In this document: one piece after another, positions 1 to 9,642 of the stretch
Numbering within the stretch: the first letter of the stretch is position 1
Layout of the letters: each line of letters opens with the position of its first letter
Assembly (NCBI GenBank): GCA_011523845.1
Contig: WTFV01000228.1
Location: forward strand, 1-34,744
Source of the DNA: Acidobacteriota bacterium
GTDB lineage: Bacteria; Acidobacteriota; Vicinamibacteria; Vicinamibacterales; UBA8438
Length of the DNA: 34,744 bases
Direction: 5' to 3'
The notes under the pieces: model-generated
Databases searched by the model: none
Told to the model about the DNA's origin: nothing
Seen by the model: only the letters and a program-made list of their open reading frames with translations
Position numbers and translations under genes: made by a program

Positions 1-1
1 C

Positions 2-316
2 TTGGCGACCTGCCCGAACCAGAACTCACCCACAGATTCTGCTGACGAGGCCGAAGTTGAAGACGATTGGTTCGCCCTGGAACTGGTCGGATTTCAGGTT
101 CTGCCGGGTGATGGATTGGACGCCGACACGAAGGGAGCGGTCGAGGGCACGATCGAGCGTCTGCGGCTGAACGATGGCATCTGTTGCGATGTTCGCGCGG
201 AATACGCGGACTACTACTGGGGCAGACAGATTCGGTTCGACCATCTCAGACGCCATTCGCCATTCGTTGCCAGGGAGCTACGCCGCCAGGGTCGGCTGCG
301 AGAAGAGGATCGCTGA
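2..316 (+). CDS. Doubtful hypothetical protein at the window edge
   Basis: A reading frame opens with TTG at position 2 and would encode 104 residues, acidic at the start and Arg-rich at the end. I recognise no family. The start may lie outside the window, so the frame could be partial. An antisense frame (26-256) has an equally natural composition, and third-position GC does not separate the two. The stretch is less GC-rich than its neighbours, which may mean a decayed or acquired fragment. It ends 22 bases before the stop of the convergent CstA gene. Confidence 0.22.
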   Translation: MATCPNQNSPTDSADEAEVEDDWFALELVGFQVLPGDGLDADTKGAVEGTIERLRLNDGICCDVRAEYADYYWGRQIRFDHLRRHSPFVARELRRQGRLREEDR

Positions 317-338
317 TTCGGTCTGGTCCACAGCGCTT

Positions 339-2033
339 TCATTTCTCCCGGAACACCACCTCCAGCCCGTCCAGTACGGGGTTCCCCCGGAAGCGGATCA
401 CCGCCAGCGCCGCCTCGGCCACCAGCCACACCGCCAGCGTGAAGATGGTCGCGGCGGGGGCCAGCAGCAGCCACTGGCCGGCGCTCCAGAAGTCGGTCAG
501 ATTGGCGCTCATTACCGTCAAGGTCGACAGCAGCATGAACACCATCGGCGCCGCGGTGTAGACGAGCGGCTTGCCGCGCCGCAGCAGGTAGAGGGTGACG
601 GCGAGCAGGGCGAGGCCGGCGAGGAGTTGATTGGTGGTGCCGAAGAGCTGCCACAGGATCAGCCCGGCGAACTCGCCGTCCACCTGGATGAAGGCGAAGG
701 CCCAGATGGCGACGACCGCGATGCCCGACGCGACGTAGCGGTTCGACAGGGCATCGACGCGCAGCGTGTCGCCGATCTCGGAGACGTTGTAGCGCAGCAG
801 GCGCGTGGCCGAGTCGAGCGATGTCAGCGCGAACGAGACGACGATGACGGCGACGAACGTGCCCCCGATCGCCTCGGGAATGCCGAGCGTCTGCAGGAAA
901 TGCGTGGTGCCGCTGATGAAGGCGGCGATATTGTTGCCGAGGCTGTCGGCCGCCTGCCAGCTCACGTAGCGCTCCAGCCACGCCTCGCGGGAGACGAACC
1001 CCGCCGTGCAGGCTAGCACGGCCATCAGCCCGAGGAGCGATTCGCCGATCATCGCGCCGTAGCCGACGAAGCGGGCGTCTCCCTCGGAGGCGAGCTGCTT
1101 GGCGGTGGAACCGGACGACATCAGCGCGTGGAATCCGCTCGCCGCGCCGCACGCGATGACCACGAAGACGAACGGGACGATGGGCGGCGCACCCTCCGGC
1201 GAAAGGTCCACCGCCGGCGCGGCGAACGACGGGTTGGTCGCGAAGAAGCCGAGGTACATCGCGCCCACGCCGACATACAGCAAGAGGCTGTTGATGTAGT
1301 CGCGCGGCTGGAGCAGCAGCCATACCGGCAGCACGCTGGCCCCGAAGGCGTAAGCGAGAAGCAGCCACTTCCACTGGGCCAGCGACGGGCCGACGACCGG
1401 CTGGCGGATGCCGAGGAACGCCAGCCCCACGGCGACGGCGAGCCCGGCCAGGGTCAGGCTCCGGATGCTCCAGCCGCTGCGATGGACCGCCACGCCCATG
1501 GCCGCGGCCACGAAGACGAGGGCGCCGCTCGGCAGCACCGCCTGCGGATAGAAGTCGGGCGAGAACAGCACCGCGATGACGTGGACGAACACGCCCATCG
1601 CCAGCGCGATGAGGAAGAAGATGACCAGGTGGAACAACGTCTTGCCGCGCGGGCCGACGAGGTTCTCCGTCACCTTCCCGAGCGACGTCCCGCGGGCGCG
1701 GATGGAAACCACCAGCGCCCCGAAGTCGTGCACCGCGCCGACGAAGATCGCGCCGAGGACTACCCACAGCATTGCGGGGAGCCAGCCCCAGATGACCGCG
1801 ATGGCGGGGCCGAGCATCGGCGACAGTCCCGTGATCGACGCATACTGGTGGCCGAACAGCACGTAGCGGTTGGCCGGCACGTAGTCGATCTCGTCGCGCA
1901 AGCGGACCGCCGGAGTCGGCCGGGCCGGGTCGATCAGGAACACCCGCTCGGCGAGGAAGCGCGCGTACACGCGGTAGGCGACCACGTAGGCCGCGATGCA
2001 GATGAGGGCGGCGAGCAGTGGTGACATGGTCAT
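339..2033 (-). CDS. cstA: CstA-family carbon-starvation transporter (copy 1)
   Basis: This is a polytopic inner-membrane protein of about 564 residues of the CstA family, whose studied members import pyruvate or peptides. Family hallmarks are visible in order: the IDYVPANRYVLFGHQ block near the N terminus, then GPAIAVIWGWLPA, LLQPRDYIN in the middle, SGFHALMSSGSTAKQL, and LFGTTNQLLAGL near the C terminus. It is of the short type; E. coli CstA is about 700 residues. Two start codons lie close together, ATG at 2033 and ATG at 2027, both fitting the hydrophobic N terminus. The frame stays open upstream but that part is Arg/Ser-rich and overlaps the ArsA-like gene, so it is not coding. The gene follows the ArsA-like ATPase by 67 bases and is probably co-transcribed with it. 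A second CstA lies at 4659-6368. The substrate cannot be told from sequence. Confidence 0.93.
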   Translation of the reverse strand: MTMSPLLAALICIAAYVVAYRVYARFLAERVFLIDPARPTPAVRLRDEIDYVPANRYVLFGHQYASITGLSPMLGPAIAVIWGWLPAMLWVVLGAIFVGAVHDFGALVVSIRARGTSLGKVTENLVGPRGKTLFHLVIFFLIALAMGVFVHVIAVLFSPDFYPQAVLPSGALVFVAAAMGVAVHRSGWSIRSLTLAGLAVAVGLAFLGIRQPVVGPSLAQWKWLLLAYAFGASVLPVWLLLQPRDYINSLLLYVGVGAMYLGFFATNPSFAAPAVDLSPEGAPPIVPFVFVVIACGAASGFHALMSSGSTAKQLASEGDARFVGYGAMIGESLLGLMAVLACTAGFVSREAWLERYVSWQAADSLGNNIAAFISGTTHFLQTLGIPEAIGGTFVAVIVVSFALTSLDSATRLLRYNVSEIGDTLRVDALSNRYVASGIAVVAIWAFAFIQVDGEFAGLILWQLFGTTNQLLAGLALLAVTLYLLRRGKPLVYTAAPMVFMLLSTLTVMSANLTDFWSAGQWLLLAPAATIFTLAVWLVAEAALAVIRFRGNPVLDGLEVVFREK

Positions 2034-2100
2034 GGATGTCGCGCGACGACGGCCGAGACACCGGGCACGGAGCAGATCGGCGCGGGTGGTGGTGACATGG

Positions 2101-3120
2101 TCAGTGGGAGAGCAGTTGCGCGCCGACGGCACGCAAAGCGTCGACGCCGTGTACGTCGTCCGGTCGGAGCGGGATGACGGTGCGCGGCAGCGTCGGGAAC
2201 ACTTCGTCGATCTCCTGAAGATGCGCTCGTTCCTGCGCCCGGCGGGCGTCGACGAACGGGCCGGCGGCGTCCGCGGTGTCCGGCAGGACGCGGTTGACGA
2301 CAAGCGACGACACGGGGAGGTCGAAACGGGCCAGCGTGTCGACCACCCGGCGGCTCTCCAGAATCGATAGCCGGTCCGGGTTGACCACCAGCAGAAACGC
2401 GGTCCCGGTGGCGTCGAGCAGGCGCTCGCGGGCGACGAGGAACTTGCGGCGGCGCGCCTGCAGCACCTCGTTGATGCGGGCCTCGGGGCTGTCGCGCGGA
2501 TGATCGGCGCGCTGGTCGATCAGCGACAATTCGTCGCCTTGTCGGCGCTCGCCTCCGAGATGCCCGAGCATGGCTCCCAGCCGCGACGAGCGTTCGCGGT
2601 GGCGGAGGAGTCCGTCCATCCAGGCGCTCATGACCTCGGGCAGCGACAGCAGCCGCACCGTGTGGCCGCTCGGGGCGGTGTCGAAGACGACCAGGTCGTA
2701 GCGCTCTCCGGCCAGCGCCATCAACTCGGCGACGCGCTCGACCAGCGCCGCCTCGGTGGCGCCCGGCGCGTGCGCCGCCAGGTCGAGCTGGCGATCGACC
2801 TCGTCGTACAGGCGCGGGTGAACCAGCGTCTTCATGCGCTCCTTGACGGTGGCGATGTGTGCCGCCGCGACCCGATCCGGATCGATCTCGAGCCCGGTCA
2901 GGTTGGGGGCCAGCGTAGTCTTCGCGTCACCTATGGAGCGCTCGAAGATATCGCCGAGCGAGTGCGCGGGGTCGGTGGACACGACCAGGCACCTCCGGCC
3001 CCGTTCCGCCGCGACGAGCGCCAGCGCGGCCGCCGTCGTCGTCTTGCCGACGCCCCCCTTGCCGCCGACGAAGACGATGCGGCGCGCGAGCAGGCCGTCA
3101 GCAGCAGCGGAAGTGGTCAA
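2101..3120 (-). CDS. ArsA/GET3-family ATPase
   Basis: This is a cytosolic P-loop ATPase of the ArsA/Get3 branch, 339 residues. The deviant Walker A GGKGGVGKTT is at about residues 19-28, the switch I motif STDPAHS at 48-54, the switch II motif DTAPSGH at 147-153 and an adenine-loop NRVLP at 276-280. The protein has a single cysteine (about residue 44). It therefore lacks the CxxC used by eukaryotic Get3 for zinc dimerisation and the Cys triad of arsenite-binding ArsA. No ArsB, ArsR or ArsC gene is nearby, so arsenite export is unlikely. The ATG at 3120 overlaps the end of the upstream Cys-Cys-ending gene by 23 bases, which suggests translational coupling and a shared task. It is a single-domain ArsA, so it would act as a homodimer. 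The client is unknown. Confidence 0.9.
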   Translation of the reverse strand: MTTSAAADGLLARRIVFVGGKGGVGKTTTAAALALVAAERGRRCLVVSTDPAHSLGDIFERSIGDAKTTLAPNLTGLEIDPDRVAAAHIATVKERMKTLVHPRLYDEVDRQLDLAAHAPGATEAALVERVAELMALAGERYDLVVFDTAPSGHTVRLLSLPEVMSAWMDGLLRHRERSSRLGAMLGHLGGERRQGDELSLIDQRADHPRDSPEARINEVLQARRRKFLVARERLLDATGTAFLLVVNPDRLSILESRRVVDTLARFDLPVSSLVVNRVLPDTADAAGPFVDARRAQERAHLQEIDEVFPTLPRTVIPLRPDDVHGVDALRAVGAQLLSH

Positions 3121-3439
3121 GGGGCGAGTGCTCCAGGCCCATCCGGGTGTGCCACTCGTGGAAGCGCTCCAGGAGGAGCGGCTGGAGCTCGAGCGTGTAG
3201 TAGGCGGCCGGGTTCGGCACCCCCATCAGCTCCGCGAAGACGAACAGCATGAACAGATCGTCCTCGTCGCGGCGCGCGCGGGCCACCGCGCCCCGGTAGG
3301 GCGCCGTGTAGAACTCGCCGAGCAGCGTCCGGACCCGGGCGAGCCGCGCCCGAATCCCTCGGCGCAAGAGATCGACCCCGTTGGTCGACGAGTCTCCGTT
3401 CACGCGCCGGACCATGGTTCCGATTGTAGCCGCGACCAC
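3098..3439 (-). CDS. Cory-CC-star family small protein
   Basis: This is a 113-residue protein whose last two residues before the stop are Cys-Cys. The conserved-looking core runs from about residue 60 to the end: an acidic stretch, the helix DLFMLFVFAELMGVPNP, an AAYYTLELQPLL segment, FHEWHTRMG and the terminal DHFRCC. This matches what I recall of the family called cory-CC-star, small proteins encoded next to ArsA-like ATPases. The neighbour here is exactly such an ATPase, with a 23-base overlap. The terminal Cys pair could be lipidated, bind metal or form a disulfide; none of this is shown by the sequence. The start may be ATG at 3439 or ATG at 3415. Confidence 0.78.
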   Translation of the reverse strand: MVAATIGTMVRRVNGDSSTNGVDLLRRGIRARLARVRTLLGEFYTAPYRGAVARARRDEDDLFMLFVFAELMGVPNPAAYYTLELQPLLLERFHEWHTRMGLEHSPLDHFRCC

Positions 3440-3482
3440 CTGCGTCCGTTACAGCGAGCCATCCTGGAAGCGAGCGAACAGC

Positions 3483-3674
3483 ATCCTTGAAGCGGACGCG
3501 CCACACCAGGTCGTCGTGACGCTGCCGCAGATCGTGGCGGACGTAACTGGCCGGGAGCGGCGTCAGCGAAACCAGGTCGAGCTCGGCGATCCAGTCCCGG
3601 GCAGCGAAGCCGCGCAGCAGGTCCCGGACCATCCAGGGCTGTGAAAACAGGCGCTTGTACGCGGGGTCGTCCAT
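3483..3674 (-). pseudogene. Truncated Rpn-family (PD-(D/E)XK) nuclease relic
   Basis: From an ATG at 3674 about 64 residues match the N terminus of the intact Rpn-family protein at 31534. Shared blocks include DxxYKxLF, MVxDLLRGFxxxDWI, and the RxRHxDxVWRVRxxD segment. Similarity stops just before the position where the intact copy has its catalytic LLEFQS strand. What follows is unrelated sequence leading into the cory-CC-star gene. The frame remains open, but only as a shadow of that gene. The fragment therefore lacks the second half of the nuclease fold and the whole C-terminal region. It is a dead remnant of the Rpn/transposase_31 family. Confidence 0.75.
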
Positions 3675-3778
3675 CAAACGAGCCGATCATATCTCCGGAT
3701 TTCCCCGGAGCGGATCCTGGCAGCATGTCCTTCGCGAACATCCAGTGCACCAAACACGCAGCGTTGAAGATGCGTATA

Positions 3779-3800
3779 TCATGAAGCATGGACATCATGA
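3779..3800. promoter_or_regulatory. Possible autoregulatory operator of the toxin-antitoxin pair
   Basis: Two copies of the palindrome TCATGA lie at 3779-3784 and 3795-3800, 16 bases apart and therefore about one and a half helical turns. They straddle the antitoxin start codon at 3788, and the first overlaps a TATATC box at 3775-3780 that could be a -10 element. Phd/YefM antitoxins usually repress their own operon by binding short palindromes near the start. The assignment here is inference from position and symmetry; six-base palindromes occur by chance. Confidence 0.3.
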
Positions 3801-4072
3801 GGGACATTCGACCGCTCACGGAGTTCAAGCGCAACACCTCCCGCTTCATGTCGCACTTGAAGAGGACAGGGCGCCCTTCCGTCCTGACCGTGAACGGCAA
3901 GCCCGCCCTGGTCGTCATGGACGCCGCGGCGTGGCAGGACGTCAACGACCGTCTGGAACACGCGCGAGCCGTGGCCGGTATTCGCGAGGGCCTCGATCAG
4001 GTCAGAGACGGCGGGGGTGCGGAGGCGGCCGGTTTCTTCGAGGAGCTCGACAAGGCTCCTGACGGACGGTGA
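3788..4072 (+). CDS. Phd/YefM-family antitoxin
   Basis: This is a 94-residue protein with the usual antitoxin layout. The N-terminal Phd/YefM fold carries a TEFKRNTSRFMSHLK segment followed by RPSVLTVNGKPALVVMD, the hallmark strand-loop-strand of the family. The C-terminal tail is charged, probably disordered, and would wrap the toxin. It is expected to bind its own promoter and to neutralise the ParE-like toxin encoded next. The start is ATG at 3788, with a second in-frame ATG three codons later. The stop overlaps the toxin GTG start in a GTGA arrangement (4069-4072), so the two are translationally coupled. Confidence 0.9.
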   Translation: MDIMRDIRPLTEFKRNTSRFMSHLKRTGRPSVLTVNGKPALVVMDAAAWQDVNDRLEHARAVAGIREGLDQVRDGGGAEAAGFFEELDKAPDGR

Positions 4073-4377
4073 AGCGCTACCGGGTCGTCGTCACGCCCCG
4101 TGCGATGGACGACATCCGTGACGCGTACGAGTGGTTTCTGGCGGAGAATCCGCTCCACGCGCGCAGGTGGCTGGACGGGATTCGGCGTCGTATCCTCGCG
4201 CTCGACACCTTGCCCGAATCTCACCCGGTAGCGCCGGAGAGCGACGCCTTCGACCGCGAAGTGCGTCAACTGTTCATCGGGCGAGGCACTCCCTGGCGCG
4301 TGTTCTTCACGATCGAGAGGACGACGGTTCACGTTCTGCACGTCCGGCACGGAAGCCGCGACCACTGGTGTCCGTAG
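4069..4377 (+). CDS. RelE/ParE-family toxin
   Basis: This is a 102-residue toxin of the RelE/ParE superfamily. The N-terminal strand KRYRVVVTPRAMDDIRDAYEW, the helical middle with a P-x-x-A-x-x-W-like LHARRWLDGIRRRI segment, and the C-terminal strands WRVFFTIERTTVHVLHVRHG are typical. Whether it cuts ribosome-bound mRNA (RelE type) or poisons gyrase (ParE type) cannot be decided. The C-terminal HGSRDHW resembles the usual ParE ending. The GTG start overlaps the antitoxin stop by four bases. The pair sits beside a dead Rpn nuclease fragment, consistent with an accessory pocket between core genes. Confidence 0.88.
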   Translation: MKRYRVVVTPRAMDDIRDAYEWFLAENPLHARRWLDGIRRRILALDTLPESHPVAPESDAFDREVRQLFIGRGTPWRVFFTIERTTVHVLHVRHGSRDHWCP

Positions 4378-4658
4378 CAGGCACGGCAACCGGCACCATG
4401 CACAAGTCGGAAAGGTAGAGCGCCGGGCGGGAGCAGGGAAGGTGTTCGCCGGGTGCCTGTTCGACAAGCGGACGCCGGACACGACCCGGCACTCGCGGAC
4501 CGCGTTCAAACCAGGACGCCGGCAGGGATGGCCGGGACCGGAGCGAGTCTCCGCCGCGCGTTTGGGCCATGGCGGCGGTTCGGATGCGGGGCGACCTGAA
4601 ACGGGCGGAAGGACCCGGGCGCAACGGGCCATCGTCGCGCCCGGGCACGAGCCAAGGG

Positions 4659-6364
<1,706 letters not shown>

Positions 6365-6368
<4 letters not shown>

Positions 6369-7432
6369 GGGGTGCTCTCCTTGAGGTCGCGGACCGCCGG
6401 GTAGCCCGGCAGCCCGCTGGCGGCGCGCACGCCGCGGACGATGGCCTCCGCCGTGACGTCGGCGGCCAGGGCGCCGATCCGCAACAGGTCGGCGGGGCGC
6501 TCCAGGCTGCCGGTCGACAGGGCGAAGATGGTGTCTCCGTCCACCGGGGTGTGCGCGGGACGGACGGCGCGCGCCAGGCCGTCGTGCGCCATCCGGGCGA
6601 CGACGCCGAGCTGCGCCTTGTCGAGCGCGACGTTGGTGGCGACCACGCCGATGGTGGTGTTCTCGCCCTGCGATGCGTCCGGCGCCGGGGCGCGCAGCAG
6701 GGCATGCGACCCGACCAGCCGCAGCCCGTCGGCGCTCCGCACACCGGCAAGCAGGGCTCCCGTCGCGGGGTCGTGGACGTCGCCGACCGCGTTGACCGCC
6801 ATCAGCGCGGCGACCTGCAGCCCGTCCGGGAGCTCGATGAGCGCGGTCCCGATGCCGCCCTTCATGGCGCGGTCCGGGCCGCCCAGCTTGCCGACGGTGG
6901 CGCCGGCGCCGGCGCCGACGCTGCCTTCTTCGATACCGTCGCCCCCGGCGGCCCGCGCCGCCCGGTACCCGCAGTCCGCGGTCGGGCGCACGGCCGGATC
7001 GCCGATGCCGAGGTCGTACAGGATCGCGGCGGGCACTATCGGCACGCGCGCAGTCCGCGTCCGGTAGCCGATGCCGCGTTCATCCAGGTAACGCATCACC
7101 CCGTCGGCGGCGGCCAGACCGAACGCGCTGCCGCCCGACAGGACCACCGCGTGCACCTGCTGGATCGAGTTGATCGGATCGAGGAGCGCGACCTCGCGGG
7201 TGCCGGGCGAAGCCCCCCGCACGTCGACCGCGGCAGCGGCGCCCCCGCTGGCGAGGACCACCGTGCAGCCGGTCGGCCGCGCGTCGAGCGTGTGATGACC
7301 GACCTCGATGCCGGCAATGGCGGTCAGCCCGCGCGTCGTGGTCATGGCGCGTCCCGATCCGGCGCCTGTTCCGGTCGCGGCGACGGCCGCGCAGATGACG
7401 ACGCCGCCGGCGCGCGCTGCTGCACTCGTCAT
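6365..7432 (-). CDS. P1-family (DmpA/NylC-like) self-processing peptidase
   Basis: This is a 355-residue N-terminal-nucleophile hydrolase of the P1 peptidase family, which includes the aminopeptidase DmpA and the nylon-oligomer hydrolase NylC. The N-terminal half carries GLTAIAGIEVGHHT, then VVLSGGSAFGLAAADGVMRYL and GAGAGATVGKL. The probable autocleavage site is in GENTTIGVVATN, between Asn258 and Thr259; the freed Thr would be the nucleophile of the small subunit. The first 29 residues are Ala/Gly-rich and could be a weak signal sequence. An alternative ATG at 7345 would remove them and begin right before the conserved domain. It is the first gene of a two-gene unit with CstA copy 2. The substrate is unknown; D- or beta-aminopeptides are typical for the family. 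Confidence 0.9.
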
Positions 7433-7506
7433 CGGGGCTGGAATCGTACCCGAAATCGCGGGGCGCAGCTACCGGGCCCGAACCCGGCAGTCCGGCATTC
7501 CATCCT

Positions 7507-7614
7507 GTCGGAAACGCAAATCGGCGTTTTCGGGACTCGACGGCCGGCCTGGGCGCGGGGTGCGACTGCGCCGGCACACGTCGGACACGCGAATCGGCGT
7601 TTCGGGACTCGACG
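7507..7614 (+). repeat. Imperfect direct repeat, about 35 bp, two copies
   Basis: The unit at 7507-7542 recurs at 7580-7614, 73 bases downstream, with three differences (one of them a single-base length change in a T run). The shared core reads AATCGGCGTTT(T)CGGGACTCGACG. It lies in the 278-base divergent intergenic region between the P1 peptidase (minus) and the DUF2784 gene (plus), so it is placed to act on either promoter. I recognise no known binding motif and nothing else in this intergenic stretch. Confidence 0.75.
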
Positions 7615-7710
7615 CGTTCAGAGCGCCGCTCGATCGCGAGCCTCCGTCCGGCAGCGTCCGCGAATCGTGGACGGGCGAGGCACAGGCGTTCGGGGCATAC
7701 TGGAACGGGT

Positions 7711-8115
7711 ATGCTCTACGGCCTCGCGGCCGACCTCCTCGTGGTCGTGCACCTGGGCTTCGTTGCCTTCGTCGTGCTCGGCGGGTTCGCGATCCCGCGC
7801 TGGCCGCGACTCGCCTGGGCGCATCTGCCGGCGGTGGCCTGGGGCGTCGGCATCGAGTTGACGGGGGCGATCTGTCCGCTGACGCCGCTGGAGCTGTGGC
7901 TGCGAATGGAAGCAGGCGCGGCCGGCTACGAGGGGGACTTCATCGCGCACTACCTCCTCCCGGTGCTCTATCCCGCGGGGCTCACTCGTCGGGCTCAGTT
8001 CGTGCTGGGCGCACTCGCCTGCGGGATCAACGTGGCGGTCTACGGCTGGTGGCTCCACACGGCGCGGCCCGCTCGGCGTGGGCGCATTGCCGGCCCGCGC
8101 CGGCGTCGGTTGTAG
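7711..8115 (+). CDS. DUF2784 family membrane protein
   Basis: This is a 134-residue integral membrane protein matching the DUF2784 family. The N-terminal helix starts with LVVVHLGFVAFVVLGG, a second helix lies around residues 38-55, and the family's CPLTPLE motif follows at about residues 56-62. The segment with EGDFIAHYLLPVLYP leads to a last helix near residues 98-115 and a basic Arg-rich tail. The cytoplasmic basic tail agrees with the positive-inside rule. Function is unknown. The ATG at 7711 is preceded by a GGAACGGG-like ribosome site. It may share a transcript with the esterase gene 23 bases downstream. Confidence 0.85.
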   Translation: MLYGLAADLLVVVHLGFVAFVVLGGFAIPRWPRLAWAHLPAVAWGVGIELTGAICPLTPLELWLRMEAGAAGYEGDFIAHYLLPVLYPAGLTRRAQFVLGALACGINVAVYGWWLHTARPARRGRIAGPRRRRL

Positions 8116-8138
8116 AATTGACGGGATGGGGTGACGGC

Positions 8139-8915
8139 GTGGGCGATTGCTTGAGAAGCCGCGTGACGCTCGGTCTCCGTTCGTCCACCGTTCTGTGCAT
8201 CGCCGCGGCGGCATGGACCGCATGCGGCGGCGCCCCGGCGGATTCCTCGGGGACCGCCGGCGCCGTGCCGGTGTCCGGATCCGGGCCGGCGTCCGGAGGT
8301 GCGGTTCCGGTCGAGCATGCAAGGCGCGAGGTCGACTACCGGGCCCGCGTGGTGATCCTCGGCGATTCCCTGACCGCCGGCCTCGGCCTGGCTCCCGAGG
8401 ATGCGTACCCGGCGCGGCTGCAGGCCCGCGTCGATGCCGAGGGATGGCCGATCGAGATCGCGGCGATGGGCGTTTCCGGGGATACGACGGCGGGTGGCCT
8501 GCGCCGCCTCGACTGGGCGCTCGACGGCGACGTGCGGGTCCTGCTGGTGGCGCTCGGGGGCAACGACGCGCTCCGTGGGCTGCCGGTCGACCAGATGCGG
8601 GACAACCTGGAGCGGATCATCGAGGGCGCGCTGGAGCGCGGCATTCGCGTGGTGCTGGCAGGGATGGAGGCGCCGCCGAACTTCGGCGTGGCGTATACGT
8701 CGAACTTCCGTGAGGTGTTTCGCTATCTGGCGCGGACTCACGAGGTGACCTTCGTGCCTTTTCTGCTCGAGGGGGTGGCGGGCGTGGCCGATCTCAACCA
8801 GGCCGACGGGATTCACCCGAACGAGGCCGGGGCGGCCCGCGTGGCCCGGCATCTCTGGCCGTCGCTCGAGCCGCTCCTGCGCGAGCTCGCGGCCGAGCAG
8901 GAGAGCGTCCCTTGA
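8139..8915 (+). CDS. GDSL-type arylesterase/lysophospholipase lipoprotein (TesA-like)
   Basis: This is an SGNH/GDSL hydrolase of about 258 residues, related to TesA-type esterases. The catalytic block I is VVILGDSLTAG, block III is LVALGGNDALRG (Gly and Asn of the oxyanion hole), and block V is DGIHPNEAG with the catalytic Asp and His. The N terminus has a hydrophobic stretch ending in an AAWTAC lipobox, then a Gly/Ser/Pro-rich linker. I therefore expect an exported lipoprotein, unlike the soluble periplasmic E. coli TesA. Start choice is uncertain: GTG 8139, TTG 8151 and GTG 8163 all precede the signal. The stop overlaps the TTG of the ABC ATPase in a TTGA arrangement. The tesA-ybbA-ybbP neighbourhood is known in Proteobacteria, there divergent, here collinear. 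Confidence 0.88.
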   Translation: MGDCLRSRVTLGLRSSTVLCIAAAAWTACGGAPADSSGTAGAVPVSGSGPASGGAVPVEHARREVDYRARVVILGDSLTAGLGLAPEDAYPARLQARVDAEGWPIEIAAMGVSGDTTAGGLRRLDWALDGDVRVLLVALGGNDALRGLPVDQMRDNLERIIEGALERGIRVVLAGMEAPPNFGVAYTSNFREVFRYLARTHEVTFVPFLLEGVAGVADLNQADGIHPNEAGAARVARHLWPSLEPLLRELAAEQESVP

Positions 8916-9628
8916 GTCCGATGATCGAGTTGCGCGGCGTCTCGAAGACGGTGCAGAGCGGTGACCGCGCGCTCACCATCCTCCACCCGCTCGATCTGTC
9001 CGTGCCGGCGGGACAGTCGCTGTCGATCGTCGGTCCGTCAGGGAGCGGAAAGTCGACGCTGCTCGGGCTCATAGCCGGCCTCGACACGCCGTCGACCGGC
9101 CGGATCCTGATCGGCGGCACGGACATCACGGTCCTCGACGAGGACCAGCTTGCGCGCCTGCGCGGCGCACGGATCGGCTTCGTGTTCCAGTTCTTCCATC
9201 TCATACCCTCGCTGACCGCGCTCGAGAACGTGATGGTGCCGCTGGAGATTGCGGGCGTCGGGGACGTGTCCGCGACCGCGCGCCGGTTGCTCGCCGACGT
9301 CGGGCTCACCGACCGCGGGCACCACTACCCGTCGCAACTGTCCGGGGGCGAGCAGCAGCGGGTGGCCATAGCGCGGGCCCTGGCCAACGATCCGCCGATC
9401 CTGCTGGCCGACGAGCCGACCGGCAACCTCGACAGCACGAACGGGCGCCACGTCATCGAGCTGCTGGTCGACGTCAACCGGAGGCGGGGCACGACGCTGA
9501 TGCTGGTGACCCACGACCGCGAGCTGGCCGGCTGCACCGACGTCACGCTTTCGATGCGCGACGGCCGGACGGAGCGCGCCGCGACCCCCGACGCCGCTCT
9601 GGAGCCGGCCGGCGCGGCGGCGGTTTGA
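8912..9628 (+). CDS. ybbA: ABC transporter ATP-binding protein (YbbA/LolD type)
   Basis: This is a 238-residue ATPase of the MacB/LolD/YbbA group. Walker A GPSGSGKS is at residues 41-48, the Q-loop VFQFFHLIPSLTALENV starts near 91, the signature LSGGE is at 143-147, Walker B ILLADEPTGNLD at 163-174, and the H-loop LVTHD near 198. The proposed TTG start has an AGGAG site eight bases upstream (8899-8903) and overlaps the esterase stop; ATG 8921 is the alternative. It partners the FtsX-type permease that follows. The C-terminal tail is Ala/Pro-rich. Together with YbbP it forms a mechanotransmission-type ABC system, probably acting on a periplasmic or outer-membrane process rather than classic import. 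Confidence 0.93.
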   Translation: MSPMIELRGVSKTVQSGDRALTILHPLDLSVPAGQSLSIVGPSGSGKSTLLGLIAGLDTPSTGRILIGGTDITVLDEDQLARLRGARIGFVFQFFHLIPSLTALENVMVPLEIAGVGDVSATARRLLADVGLTDRGHHYPSQLSGGEQQRVAIARALANDPPILLADEPTGNLDSTNGRHVIELLVDVNRRRGTTLMLVTHDRELAGCTDVTLSMRDGRTERAATPDAALEPAGAAAV

Positions 9629-9642
9629 CGGATTCCCAGGTC

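Noticed and set aside
214..2061. Long minus-strand frame of 615 codons antiparallel-in-frame with CstA copy 1
   Set aside because: Arg/Gly/Pro-rich composition typical of a shadow frame in high-GC DNA; the CstA frame explains the sequence.
2101..3120. Arsenite-efflux ATPase assignment for the ArsA-like gene
   Set aside because: Single ATPase domain, only one cysteine, and no arsenic-resistance neighbours.
4378..4658. Search for a gene or RNA between the toxin gene and CstA copy 2
   Set aside because: Only Arg-rich shadow frames; I see no supported feature in these 281 bases.
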